This document shows positions 34,236-42,804 of a DNA stretch of 64,000 nucleotides, piece after piece. The notes beneath the pieces were generated by a model. The model ran no database searches. It was not told where the DNA came from and saw only the letters and a program-made list of their open reading frames with translations. The stretch is from Paenibacillus agri. GTDB lineage: Bacteria; Bacillota; Bacilli; Paenibacillales; Paenibacillaceae. The stretch covers positions 124,001-188,000 of the forward strand of contig NZ_JABWCS010000220.1 in the NCBI RefSeq assembly GCF_013359945.1, read 5' to 3'. The stretch's first letter is position 1. The number at the start of each line of letters is the position of its first letter. The translations under genes and the position numbers were made by a program.

Positions 34236-34553
34236 TTATTCACTATATGTATGAGCGGCATTTTGGACTTCTTGCAGCAATTTTGCAAATTCTTCGTCGC
34301 TGTCACTGTATGTGGAAATCCCATCCTTGCGATCCTTCTGAGCTTTCTGAAGTTGGGACAAAACAGCTTGATCTTTAAAAATAACTGGAGCCATTTTGAT
34401 CTTTTGTTCTTCTGTAAATTTGGACTGTTCATCTTTCCTTTGCAGCGTAACGCTGAATCCAAAGTTTTCTTCGATTAGCTGGACCAAGTCTTTAAGGTCA
34501 ACGTAAGATTTGCCCTGGAGGCTTTGCTCCAATTGTTTCTTGGAAATAGACAT
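34236..34553 (-). CDS. Small acidic hypothetical protein
   Basis: A 105-residue protein with no family I recognise, predicted mostly helical and highly charged (EEQKIKMAPVIFKD, STYSDSDEEFAKLLQEV). The start at 34553 is chosen because AAAAGGAAGGTG precedes it; an in-frame upstream ATG at 34601 lacks such a site. It diverges from the gene at 34622 across 68 bp. DNA is AT-rich compared with surrounding chromosome. It could be a regulator or antitoxin-like partner of the divergent gene, but only position suggests this. Confidence 0.6.
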   Translation of the reverse strand: MSISKKQLEQSLQGKSYVDLKDLVQLIEENFGFSVTLQRKDEQSKFTEEQKIKMAPVIFKDQAVLSQLQKAQKDRKDGISTYSDSDEEFAKLLQEVQNAAHTYSE

Positions 34554-34621
34554 TTGGGTCACCTTCCTTTTGCTCATTTTATCACAAACGAAGGGAATCA
34601 TACTGTGAGGGGTGTAGATCT

Positions 34622-35665
34622 ATGAAAATTGAAATCGGAGAGTCCTTAATGCTTTCATGGCTGAAACATGCAAAGAACTGTCAGCTTGTCCAACTTAACT
34701 GGAAACCATCGGTGAAGTCTTGGGATATCCATAATGAGGTAATTGTCGAGAGTATGATGAAGGAATCAGATCAATATTTTAAAGACAAGTACAATCTTGA
34801 TTTGTTTAAGCTGAATCGATCATACTCGCAACTTCTTCAACAGGCTGAGATCGATACTTTGGGGCTTGAGGTAGGAGGAGCAGGCAGAGTTCAAAATATA
34901 TACGGCATCGATGTTGCTTTCCATGAAAGCGGTCTGAATTATGGTTCCAACAAGGAAGAGACGATATCCAGAGTGCTGAAGAAAATGATTCGTACATCAA
35001 TGGCGATTCACGGATATTTCGATTTGAATAAAGGAAATATCATATTTGCTGCTCCGAAGATAGCTAGTTCGATACGTGAGCCGCTGCATCTTTACATAAG
35101 TGAACTCCAAGAGTTATTTCGAAGTAAAGGTTTGAATTTTCGTTTTGAGCTTCTGTGCAATGAGGAGTTTAAGGAAAAAATATTCAATGTAGTCACAGCA
35201 TTATCAAATTCAGTGTCAGACACTTCGGAGCTGTTTATGCGAAGTATACAAATGTACAATCTTTTCGCGGAGGAGAAGCAGGTTAGTAGCTTGCCGAAAA
35301 CCACAATCAAGGCGAAGAAAGTACCTGCTGATTTTAAAGGTGCTGAGATTATAAAAATTGGTGCTTTGGTTAGATCTAGTTTTGATCGGCTGATTGCAGA
35401 GGATTTATTAACAGAGCAGGAGGTTGAGCGGTTGCAGCGGCTTGATTATGCCAAAAGAACTTTTAATATTACTTATCCTGTTTTAAAAAGGATCGATTCA
35501 GCTAGTTCCATGACTGAACAGCAGAAAGTAAACGGGCGTCCTAGATTCTATGCAGAACCGTATACGATCTATGGAACCAATTACTTGTTATGCAATCATT
35601 GGGTGGAGGATCTCAGCAGAAGCTATTTTGAGGCATGGCTCAGGCGGATTGAAGAGGCTACCTGA
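34622..35665 (+). CDS. Hypothetical protein, possible PD-(D/E)XK nuclease
   Basis: A 347-residue cytoplasmic protein. The N-terminus reads MLSWLKHAKNCQLVQLNWKP; around residues 84-125 a segment GRVQNIYGIDVAFHESGLNY is followed by a helix with VLKKMIR and a strand IIFAAPKI. The Asp..His-Glu...Lys spacing could be a nuclease core, but I cannot confirm the fold. The C-terminal part may be a winged helix. GTGAGGGGTG lies before the ATG. It sits between two small minus-strand genes and overlaps the second (35623-35889) tail to tail by 43 bp. AT-rich composition suggests acquisition. Confidence 0.6.
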   Translation: MKIEIGESLMLSWLKHAKNCQLVQLNWKPSVKSWDIHNEVIVESMMKESDQYFKDKYNLDLFKLNRSYSQLLQQAEIDTLGLEVGGAGRVQNIYGIDVAFHESGLNYGSNKEETISRVLKKMIRTSMAIHGYFDLNKGNIIFAAPKIASSIREPLHLYISELQELFRSKGLNFRFELLCNEEFKEKIFNVVTALSNSVSDTSELFMRSIQMYNLFAEEKQVSSLPKTTIKAKKVPADFKGAEIIKIGALVRSSFDRLIAEDLLTEQEVERLQRLDYAKRTFNITYPVLKRIDSASSMTEQQKVNGRPRFYAEPYTIYGTNYLLCNHWVEDLSRSYFEAWLRRIEEAT

Positions 35666-35889
35666 GTGAGAGCACGGATTTCAATCTTCAGGTCATCATT
35701 AGCAGTGTGAGATACGATTACACCATTCTTAGATTGAAGTAGCTCTTTCGTTGCTTCTTTCGGATCCTTAATGGCTCGAATCAATGCGACTTCATCAACA
35801 AACTTGGTGTTACCTTCGGTATGTGATGCAAGGATTTGCAGCTTGACGTATTGATCGGGATATATCTTACGCACTTCTTCCCATTGCAA
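35623..35889 (-). CDS. Small hypothetical protein
   Basis: An 88-residue protein beginning at TTG 35889 with GGAGGTGCC at good spacing. The start LQWEEVRKIYPDQYVKLQIL and SHTANDDLKIEIRAL near the end resemble a widespread family of small proteins of about 80-90 residues, often encoded beside nuclease- or protease-like partners. The last 14 codons overlap the end of the opposite-strand gene. Function unknown. Confidence 0.6.
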   Translation of the reverse strand: MQWEEVRKIYPDQYVKLQILASHTEGNTKFVDEVALIRAIKDPKEATKELLQSKNGVIVSHTANDDLKIEIRALTQVASSIRLSHASK

Positions 35890-36044
35890 TGGCTGGCACC
35901 TCCGCTTGGTTTTGTCTCTTTATTGTACCAAATAATTAGCAATTAAAAAGATTTCCACAAACAAGGTACAGACCTTTTCTGTCCCTATTAATTCTGATTC
36001 TATCTTAGAATCAGCGTTTGACTTTATGCTGAAAGTAGAGTGGA

Positions 36045-36164
36045 GGGTTGGAGGATTTCTGGAGAAACGAAGTGTTCGCCTTTAAAGGCCGATTTCAACC
36101 TTGTAATTCCTTTTACAATCTAGAGATCGGGCTTTAACAGCGATCGTAAGAAACCTCCGAACCC
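36045..36164. repeat. 120-bp inverted-repeat element
   Basis: The ends are inverted: GGGTTGGAGGATTTCT (36045-36060) against AGAAACCTCCGAACCC (36149-36164), 15 of 16 bases pairing with a one-base bulge on each side. It contains an inner GATCGGG/CGATCG partial dyad. It has no coding potential and resembles a REP/MITE-like unit. The rest of the 35890-36356 gap shows GGTACAGACC..., an AGAATCAG-type dyad near 35987-36013 and nothing else recognised. Confidence 0.6.
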
Positions 36165-36356
36165 GTAGCGGCTTAATTCAGCATCGCCCAGGATTTTATC
36201 TGAAATTAAGAGCTAAATTAATATTGATCTGGAACAATTTACATATGAATTAATTCTAGAGATGTTATGATAGACAAAGGATAGATTTTCCTATACCTCC
36301 ACAGGGTGTATATGGTTCAATCGTATTCTGAAAAACTAACAACGAGGTGCTTCATA

Positions 36357-37136
36357 ATGTTCAGAGTATTTGAGGAATTCAAAGGGAAGACAGCAATTAT
36401 CACAGGTGGGGGTACAGGCATTGGCAGAGCTACAGCACTGCGTTTAGCGGAGCTCGGAGCCAATGTTGTTATCGCAAGCCGGTCTGAAGCGGATGGAGTT
36501 GCGACTGTACGCGAAATTGAGGAGCTTGGAGGAAGTGCGGCATTCATCCAAACGGATGTGGCCAAGGAAGAACAAATTATTGCCCTGGTCAACCAAACTA
36601 TTGAACGTTTTGGTTCGATTGACTACATGTACAACAACTCGGCGATTACAGGGGATAATGAGCTTCTAGAGGATTATAAGACTGAAACATTCGATAGAGT
36701 GTTTGATGTCAATGTCAGAGGGCAGCAGCTTCTGATGAAGTATGCCGTGCCTCACATGAAACCGGGCAGTGCGATCGTTAACTGTGCTTCTTTGCATGGA
36801 ACGATTGCTATGGCGGGGGATGTAGCTTACTCTGCAAGTAAACATGCGGTTATTGGTTTGGGTAAATCAGCAGCGGCCGAGCTTGCAGCTAAAGGAATCC
36901 GGGTGAATATTGTCGCTCCAGGACCGGTTCCTACCAAAATGATGAGACGCTATGAAGAATTGCTCACAGACGATGTAGATGCGCTTGAGCAAGCTATTGC
37001 CCAGCTTCCGGTTCTGAAACGCTACGGAACGCCAGAAGAAGTAGCCAACGCGGTAGTCTTCCTTCTGAGCGACATGGCTTCTTATATCGTAGGTCATGTG
37101 CTTATGGTTGATGGTGGTTGCTCGATAATCAGATAA
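36357..37136 (+). CDS. SDR family NAD(P)-dependent oxidoreductase
   Basis: A 259-residue classical short-chain dehydrogenase. The Rossmann motif TGGGTGIG (about 14-21), catalytic Tyr-x-x-x-Lys in YSASKHAV, and a NAG-equivalent NNSAITG are visible; the C-terminus ends in MVDGGCS. The substrate cannot be predicted. ATG 36357 is chosen because CGAGGTGC lies just upstream; an in-frame GTG at 36306 lacks a site. It is monocistronic and ends at a strong bidirectional hairpin. Confidence 0.9.
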   Translation: MFRVFEEFKGKTAIITGGGTGIGRATALRLAELGANVVIASRSEADGVATVREIEELGGSAAFIQTDVAKEEQIIALVNQTIERFGSIDYMYNNSAITGDNELLEDYKTETFDRVFDVNVRGQQLLMKYAVPHMKPGSAIVNCASLHGTIAMAGDVAYSASKHAVIGLGKSAAAELAAKGIRVNIVAPGPVPTKMMRRYEELLTDDVDALEQAIAQLPVLKRYGTPEEVANAVVFLLSDMASYIVGHVLMVDGGCSIIR

Positions 37137-37157
37137 ACGTTTGCAATCTATATAAAT

Positions 37158-37203
37158 AAACAGGCCGCTTGCAGTCACTCTTGACTGGTGAGCGGCCTGT
37201 TTT
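37158..37203. terminator. Terminator of the SDR gene
   Basis: AAACAGGCCGCT (37158-37169) pairs perfectly with AGCGGCCTGTTT (37191-37202), with inner partial pairing GCAGTCA/TGACTGG. Confidence 0.85.
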
Positions 37204-37289
37204 CGCTACTCAGATTTAGAAGTTATTGGTATACTTTGATAAAAGAATATGAAATTTAACTATACTGACAGTGAAAAAGAGGGCCACCA

Positions 37290-37489
37290 CCCAACTAAGA
37301 GCATTTTTGTACCTTAATTTTCTTTAATATCGTAAAAATAGGGAAATAGAGGCATTATTGTATCTTATTTTCGGAAAATCACGCTGGACAGGGTATTCTG
37401 GAAGATTTAAGGTACAATTTTGCACTTAATCTCTACTAAGTCTTAGCTACTAAGGATTTAAGGTACAAAAATGCCGTTAATTACACTTC
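37290..37489. repeat. Four-part intergenic repeat, family A, copy 2
   Basis: A 200-bp element with the same start, end and quarter layout as 2998-3198. Its outer arms contain a perfect 17-bp inverted repeat, GCATTTTTGTACCTTAA (37301-37317) and TTAAGGTACAAAAATGC (37458-37474). The sequence between quarters has diverged more than the quarters, which suggests the repeats are what is maintained. Confidence 0.82.
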
Positions 37490-37603
37490 GATCCTGCTTA
37501 TATAAGCTTTCTTTTTTCTTGGGTATGTTTGTTTTTTTTAATGCTTTCTATTTAGAAGATTATCCAGCTATTTTATAGCTTTATTATTGGAGGCGACGAT
37601 GGA

Positions 37604-38326
37604 ATGCAGCAGCGGATCTTGCTGATTGAGGACGATGAAAGTATCAGTGAAATGGTCTCTTCTTATCTTGTAAAAGAGGGTTTTGAGGTCAAGGCAGTGT
37701 ATGACGGTGAGGAGGCAGAGCGCGTTTTTTGCAGCGGTACATATGAGCTTGTTCTGCTGGATCTCATGCTCCCCAAGCGAAGCGGGACTGATATTCTGCA
37801 GACGATCCGGGCTAATAGCCTTGTCCCTGTGCTGATCATGTCTGCAAAGGACAGCGATGTAGACAAGGCCTTGGGTCTGGGCTTCGGGGCGGATGACTAT
37901 ATCACGAAGCCCTTCTCTATGATTGAACTAGTAGCGAGGGTGAAGGCAGCGATTCGACGGGCGGGATACGGCGGTGTAGCCGCAGGTGTTAAGTCGGAAG
38001 CAACGGCTCCGGCACGCCAGACAATTAGCCTGGAAGGGCTGACTGTGGATCTCGACAATTTCACGGCCTTGAAGCATGGGGAGGAAGTGAAGTTAACAGC
38101 CAAGGAATTCCACATTCTTAAGTTGTTTGTGACGAACCCGGGCCGGGTGTTCACGAAGGCGCAGATCTATGCCAGCGTGTGGGCTGATGAGTATTACGGG
38201 GACGAGAATGTGATTAATGTCCATATGAGAAGATTGCGGGAGAAGATCGAAGACGATCCCTCGCATCCGTTATATATCAAGACCCTGTGGGGAATCGGAT
38301 ACAAACTGGGAGCGGAAGTGCAATGA
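37604..38326 (+). CDS. OmpR-family response regulator of an ABC-exporter system
   Basis: A 240-residue regulator: receiver (LIEDDESI acidic pair, phosphoacceptor in VLLDLMLPKRSG, Lys in ITKPFSMIELVARV), an Ala/Gly-rich linker, and a winged helix (about 142-236; VKLTAKEFHILKLF, KTLWGIGYKL). It overlaps the kinase start by 4 bp and is followed by a two-gene ABC-2 transporter. Three TAAGAA direct repeats at 11-bp steps before the transporter are the probable binding site. The ribosome binding site is TTGGAGGCG. Confidence 0.92.
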   Translation: MQQRILLIEDDESISEMVSSYLVKEGFEVKAVYDGEEAERVFCSGTYELVLLDLMLPKRSGTDILQTIRANSLVPVLIMSAKDSDVDKALGLGFGADDYITKPFSMIELVARVKAAIRRAGYGGVAAGVKSEATAPARQTISLEGLTVDLDNFTALKHGEEVKLTAKEFHILKLFVTNPGRVFTKAQIYASVWADEYYGDENVINVHMRRLREKIEDDPSHPLYIKTLWGIGYKLGAEVQ

Positions 38327-39258
38327 TCGTTGTTCTTGGCGTAGTTATTGTACTGTTGCTGCTCGTTATCCTGTGGCAATATAAATCAGCAAAAGCTACT
38401 GCCAGCCAGCTCACCTATATTCATGAGAAGCTGAACAGTATTTTGGATGCCGGGACACAGGAAAGGCTACTGCTGTTTAGCGGCAACCAGGAGCTGCGTG
38501 TATTGTTGACTGACCTGAACCATCTGCTGGATGCCAATCATAGAGGCGGCGTGGAGAGGCGGCGACTGGAGAAAGCCATGCGGGGGATGTTAGCCAATGT
38601 ATCGCATGATCTCAAGACCCCGCTGACGGTAGTGCTCGGCTATATCGAGACGATTTTGCAAGACAAAGATATGACAGAACCGGAACGGGACGCTATGCTG
38701 ACGATCATTCACCGGAAGGCGGGTGAGGTGATCACACTGATGAATACTTTTTTTGACCTGGCGAAGCTGGAATCAGGTGACCGTAACCTTCCACTCTCCC
38801 GGTTGAACATGAATGAGGTGTGCAGGAAGAACATTTTATCTTTCTACGACATTCTGAACGGTAAGGGTAGTGAGGTGCAGATCGAGATTCCGGATGAGCC
38901 GCTGTACATAATGGGCAATGAAGAGTCAATGGACCGGATTCTCTCCAATCTGATCTCGAATGCAATCACTTACGGCGATGCGGGGAAGATACTGGGTTTA
39001 CGGCTTTTTTTTGATGACAAGAACGTCAGTGTGGAGGTGTGGGACCGGGGAAAAGGAATCACCGCCTCCCATCAGGATCAGGTGTTTGAGCGGCTGTATA
39101 CCCTGGAGGACTCGCGCAACCGGAATTATCAGGGCAGTGGTCTCGGACTGACTATTACAAAGCGATTGACTGAGCAGATGAACGGAACGATCACATTGAA
39201 CAGCAAACCGCATGTCAAAACAGCGTTTACGGTTTCTTTTCCCCGGATGCGCTTCTAA
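38323..39258 (+). CDS. Sensor histidine kinase with a single N-terminal helix
   Basis: A 311-residue kinase with only one transmembrane helix at the N-terminus (about 1-20) and no sizeable external domain. HisKA follows with ANVSHDLKTPLTVVLGY (His95), then HATPase with NLISNAITYG and GSGLGLTITKRL. The start is the ATG in the ATGA overlap with the regulator gene. With no input domain of its own it may sense through the linked ABC transporter, as proposed for related exporter-linked systems (inference). Confidence 0.9.
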   Translation: MIVVLGVVIVLLLLVILWQYKSAKATASQLTYIHEKLNSILDAGTQERLLLFSGNQELRVLLTDLNHLLDANHRGGVERRRLEKAMRGMLANVSHDLKTPLTVVLGYIETILQDKDMTEPERDAMLTIIHRKAGEVITLMNTFFDLAKLESGDRNLPLSRLNMNEVCRKNILSFYDILNGKGSEVQIEIPDEPLYIMGNEESMDRILSNLISNAITYGDAGKILGLRLFFDDKNVSVEVWDRGKGITASHQDQVFERLYTLEDSRNRNYQGSGLGLTITKRLTEQMNGTITLNSKPHVKTAFTVSFPRMRF

Positions 39259-39269
39259 AGAACTGTACT

Positions 39270-39322
39270 TAAGAAATTCGTAAGAATAGGGTAAGAAAAA
39301 AGAAAATTGTGGTGTGTACAAT
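39270..39322 (+). promoter_or_regulatory. Response-regulator site and promoter of the ABC-2 transporter
   Basis: TAAGAA occurs three times at exactly 11-bp steps (39270, 39281, 39292), the phasing bound by tandem OmpR-type winged helices. A -10 element TACAAT follows at 39317-39322. The third repeat lies at the -35 position, and no good -35 box is present, which suggests an activator-dependent promoter. Confidence 0.65.
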
Positions 39323-39363
39323 AAAAACATGGAAGAGAGATGAACACAAAGGAGATCGCGGAG

Positions 39364-40284
39364 ATGACTTCAATCCTTCGTACACGGGATTTAACCAAGG
39401 TATACCATGGCAGGGAAGCGGTAAGCAGTGTCAATATGACGATCAAGCAGGGCGAGATTTACGGATTCCTGGGACCGAATGGTGCGGGCAAAACGACAGT
39501 GATGAGAATGATCACCAATCTGGTGAAGCCAACGGGCGGAGAGATTGAATTTTTCGAGGAAAAAGTGACCCCCGGTTCTTACGAAATGCTCAAGCGGATG
39601 GGCTGCATTATTGAGAACCCGGTGTTCTACGATAAATTGAGCGCCAGAGAAAATCTCCTTCTGCATGGAGAATATATGGGCTACTATGACAAGAAAGCAA
39701 TCGAAGAGGCGTTAGCATTAGTGAAGCTTTCGGGCATCGACAACAAGCCGGTAAAGCAGTTCTCTCTGGGGATGAAGCAGCGGCTGGGCATTGCTCGTTC
39801 GATCATGACGAAGCCGGAGCTATTGATTCTGGATGAGCCGATCAACGGTCTCGATCCGGTGGGCATTAAGGAGATGCGCGACGTGTTCCGCATGCTGAGC
39901 AGGGAGTATGGCATGACCCTTCTGATTTCCAGTCACTTACTGAGCGAAATCGAACAGGTTGCGGATACGATCGGTGTCATCCGTGAGGGCCGTTTGTTAG
40001 AAGAAGTGGCGATGGATTCGATTCGCGGACTGAATACAGATTATATCGAGCTTTCCACTCCGGAGGTCACCAAGGCGGTCTATGTACTGCAGCATAAGCT
40101 GAGCCTCACCAATTTCAAGGCGATGGACGCTGGAATCATCCGCATATATGACGAAGGCGTTTCGCAGCAGGCACTGAACAAAGCGCTTGTTCTCGGAGAT
40201 GTTTATATTGCGAGCCTCAGCAGGAAGCAGCATTCGCTGGAAGATTATTTTCTGCAATTGATTGGGGGTGAGGGCATTGCTTAA
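39364..40284 (+). CDS. ABC transporter ATP-binding protein (BcrA-type)
   Basis: A 306-residue ATPase with Walker A GPNGAGKTT, signature FSLGMKQRLGIA, Walker B LLILDEPINGLDP and the H-loop SSHLLSE. A C-terminal extension (about 220-306) is typical of drug and lantibiotic exporters of the BcrA/DrrA class. ATG 39364 is used because AAAGGAG lies 9 bases upstream; an ATG eight codons earlier is weaker. Its end overlaps the permease start. Together with the two-component pair it forms a probable peptide-antibiotic resistance module. Confidence 0.9.
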   Translation: MTSILRTRDLTKVYHGREAVSSVNMTIKQGEIYGFLGPNGAGKTTVMRMITNLVKPTGGEIEFFEEKVTPGSYEMLKRMGCIIENPVFYDKLSARENLLLHGEYMGYYDKKAIEEALALVKLSGIDNKPVKQFSLGMKQRLGIARSIMTKPELLILDEPINGLDPVGIKEMRDVFRMLSREYGMTLLISSHLLSEIEQVADTIGVIREGRLLEEVAMDSIRGLNTDYIELSTPEVTKAVYVLQHKLSLTNFKAMDAGIIRIYDEGVSQQALNKALVLGDVYIASLSRKQHSLEDYFLQLIGGEGIA

Positions 40285-40969
40285 ATTGATGTCGCTGGAA
40301 ATCCGTAAGCATAAATTGACAGGACTCATCAAGGGCGTGCTGATCGCTAACCTCATCATCCTAGGCTTTATGGTGCTTGTACTGTTCGTTGATCAGAATG
40401 AGCAGGTCTCCACATTCACATCATTCGGGGATGTTTTTGAAGGACTCTTCGTTTTTGTAAAAGCGGTATTCATCATCTTTGCCTCAGCTCTACTGGGCAG
40501 ACTGGTTATCGAAGAATACAGAAGCAATACGATCAGCCTGCTCTTCATGTATCCTATTCCACGTAAAAAACTGCTTACCGCCAAATTGATTATCGTCTTC
40601 CTCTTCACTTTTTGTACGATTATCATTTCAGATCTGGTGCTAGGGGCCTTGCTGTTCTGGATCAATCACTTCTTACAGATCATTCCGGGTCAACTAACTT
40701 GGATCCTGGTGAAAGACGAACTGGTGAAGCTGGGGACAGGGGCACTTTATGCGGCAGGGATTGGACTCATTCCATTGTATTTCGGGATGCGGAAAAAATC
40801 GATCTCAGCCACGATCATTTCGTCGGTGGTGCTTGTGACTCTGATTTCTGGAGGATTTGACCAGGCTCGGCTAGGTAATTTTGCCGCCATTTCCATCAGC
40901 CTTGGCCTCATTGGAATCGCCATTGCCTATGTATCCATTCGTAAGATCGAAACAGACGATATCACCTGA
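40277..40969 (+). CDS. ABC-2 type membrane permease
   Basis: About 230 residues with roughly six hydrophobic segments and the N-terminal LMSLEIRKHKLTG typical of BcrB-like permeases. The start is uncertain: TTG 40277 fits the GGGGGTG site at 40264-40270, with TTG 40286 or ATG 40289 as alternatives. It overlaps the ATPase gene by 8 bp. With one small permease rather than a ten-helix FtsX-type one, the exporter is of the BcrAB class, not BceAB. Confidence 0.82.
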   Translation: MLKLMSLEIRKHKLTGLIKGVLIANLIILGFMVLVLFVDQNEQVSTFTSFGDVFEGLFVFVKAVFIIFASALLGRLVIEEYRSNTISLLFMYPIPRKKLLTAKLIIVFLFTFCTIIISDLVLGALLFWINHFLQIIPGQLTWILVKDELVKLGTGALYAAGIGLIPLYFGMRKKSISATIISSVVLVTLISGGFDQARLGNFAAISISLGLIGIAIAYVSIRKIETDDIT

Positions 40970-40984
40970 TGCCTTAGGTCATAG

Positions 40985-41019
40985 AATAGCCCCTGCACCC
41001 ATGCAGGAGGCTATTTTTG
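40985..41019 (+). terminator. Terminator of the ABC-2 operon
   Basis: AATAGCCCCTGCA pairs with TGCAGGAGGCTATT around a short loop and is followed by TTTGG. Confidence 0.8.
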
Positions 41020-41142
41020 GGTACAGAAAACACCTCTCTTTACTCATGATTTACCCTGCAGAACTTGTTATAATATGTGGATTGAACGTAATGACGACCT
41101 TGCACAAGCTAATCTTGGGGGAGTACGGAGAGGATGAAAGCT

Positions 41143-42663
41143 ATGGATAAGGACAACCACTCTATTCTATATGAGAATCACCCTGATCCCATCTACATTT
41201 TGGACACAGAGGGGAACTGCCTGGGCGTGAACCGTTCCGCGAGGGAACGGTCGGGAGTGGAATTTGAGGGACTGAACAGCCCATCGGTGCTGGAAGCTTC
41301 AACCGCGGACTATCAGGCGGTATGCCGGAGGCAGTTTGCGCAGGCGCTTCAGGGTGAATCGTCCAGCTTTGAGATGGATACGGTCCGTCCTAACGGGGAA
41401 TTTCACCGGGTGGTTATTACTTTTTTACCCATTGAAGCTGAGAATGAAGTGGCAGGTGTCTACGCGATCGTCAAAGACATCACCAATTATATTGGTGTGG
41501 ACGACATCCGCAGTCCTGGGCATCTCAAAGAATTGAACGATCGGCACAGCCTGATCCTAAATTCCGTATCAGAGGGCATCTTCGGTGTGAACAAAACGGG
41601 GCATACGATCTTCATAAACCCGGCGGGGATGGAGATGCTGGGTTATACGCTGGATGAGTTCATCGGTATTCATAGTTTCTCACACATCCAGCATACCCGG
41701 TCGGACGGCTCCCATTACGCCCTGGAGGAATCTCCGATCAATCGGACGGTCAGAGATGGAGTTACGCGCAGCATGGAGGAAGAAATCTTCTGGCGTAAAG
41801 ATGGGACAAGCTTTCTGGTGAATTATCGGGTAGCTCCAATTGTAGACAATGGTATGATCGAAGGTGCTGTTATTGTATTCAGCGACATTACGAATGAACG
41901 GGAGATCATCCGGGCCAAGGAGTTTGCGGAGAAGGCTGCCCGGGCCAAGGCCGACTTTCTGGCGATGATGAGTCATGAGATCCGGACACCGATGAACGGG
42001 ATGATCGGGATGGCGGATCTGCTGCTGGAGACGGAGCTCGGCGAGGAGCAGCGGAGCTATGCAGAGATTCTGCGTAGCAGCAGTTACAGTCTGCTGAGCA
42101 TCCTGAACGATATCCTTGATTTTAGCAAAATGGAAGCGGGCAAAATGATCCTGCAGTCTGAAATGTTCGACCTGCGTGAAATGATGTCCAGTATTGTGGA
42201 CCTGTTCACGCCCAAAGCCGAGGAGAAGAAGCTGGCCCTGCGGTGGTGGGCCGATACCAGTGTCCCAGAGGTATTGACTACCGATCCTAGCCGCCTGAGG
42301 CAGATCATTGTCAATCTTGTAGGTAATGCCTTGAAATTCACGGAGCAGGGAAGCGTGACCTTGTCCGTGAAAAATATAGTGCTGCCGCATTCCCAGAATT
42401 ACCTGCTGGAGTTCTCGGTACGGGATACAGGTATCGGCATTGCCGATAACAAGCTGAATCTCCTGTTTCAGTCCTTCTCACAGCTTCATCCGTCGCATAC
42501 CCGTAAATATGGCGGGACAGGTCTCGGGCTGGCGATCTGCAAACAGCTGGTAGAGCTGATGGGGGGCACGATTTTTGTAGAAAGCGAAGAGGGGAGAGGG
42601 TCTACCTTTCGCTTCATGCTGCCCTTTTTGAAAGAGGAAGACAGGGGCGGATTTGAACTGTAG
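41143..42663 (+). CDS. Orphan PAS-domain sensor histidine kinase
   Basis: A 506-residue soluble kinase with no transmembrane helix. Two PAS domains (about 10-120 and 130-260; YILDTEGNCLGVN, IFINPAGMEMLGYTLDEFIG) each end in a KDIT/SDIT PAC-type segment. They lead into HisKA with MMSHEIRTPMNGMIGM (His278) and HATPase with NLVGNALKFT, DTGIGI and GGTGLGLAICKQL. The sequence is of the hybrid-kinase type but lacks a receiver domain, and no regulator gene is adjacent. ATG 41143 is preferred since GGAGAGG at 41127-41133 is too close to ATG 41134. A sporulation phosphorelay kinase role is possible but not shown. Confidence 0.87.
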   Translation: MDKDNHSILYENHPDPIYILDTEGNCLGVNRSARERSGVEFEGLNSPSVLEASTADYQAVCRRQFAQALQGESSSFEMDTVRPNGEFHRVVITFLPIEAENEVAGVYAIVKDITNYIGVDDIRSPGHLKELNDRHSLILNSVSEGIFGVNKTGHTIFINPAGMEMLGYTLDEFIGIHSFSHIQHTRSDGSHYALEESPINRTVRDGVTRSMEEEIFWRKDGTSFLVNYRVAPIVDNGMIEGAVIVFSDITNEREIIRAKEFAEKAARAKADFLAMMSHEIRTPMNGMIGMADLLLETELGEEQRSYAEILRSSSYSLLSILNDILDFSKMEAGKMILQSEMFDLREMMSSIVDLFTPKAEEKKLALRWWADTSVPEVLTTDPSRLRQIIVNLVGNALKFTEQGSVTLSVKNIVLPHSQNYLLEFSVRDTGIGIADNKLNLLFQSFSQLHPSHTRKYGGTGLGLAICKQLVELMGGTIFVESEEGRGSTFRFMLPFLKEEDRGGFEL

Positions 42664-42736
42664 GTTTAGCTGGTGGGCCACAGTCGTCTTATCGTTATCT
42701 CATCGGTAACCAGGCGCTTTAGCTACCAGAGCCTAA

Positions 42737-42778
42737 AAAAGGCTGCCCGTAGTCATCTCCTGACTTCCGGGCAGCCCG
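42737..42778 (-). terminator. Terminator of the DegV-family gene
   Basis: Read on the minus strand, GGCTGCCCG and CGGGCAGCC (42776-42768 and 42749-42741) form a 9-bp stem followed by TTTTTT. Confidence 0.82.
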
Positions 42779-42804
42779 CCATGTTTAATTATATCGTATT
42801 GAAA

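Noticed and set aside
39364..40969. BceAB-type bacitracin exporter
   Set aside because: The permease is about 230 residues with six helices, not the large ten-helix FtsX-type subunit with an extracellular domain; the BcrAB class fits better.
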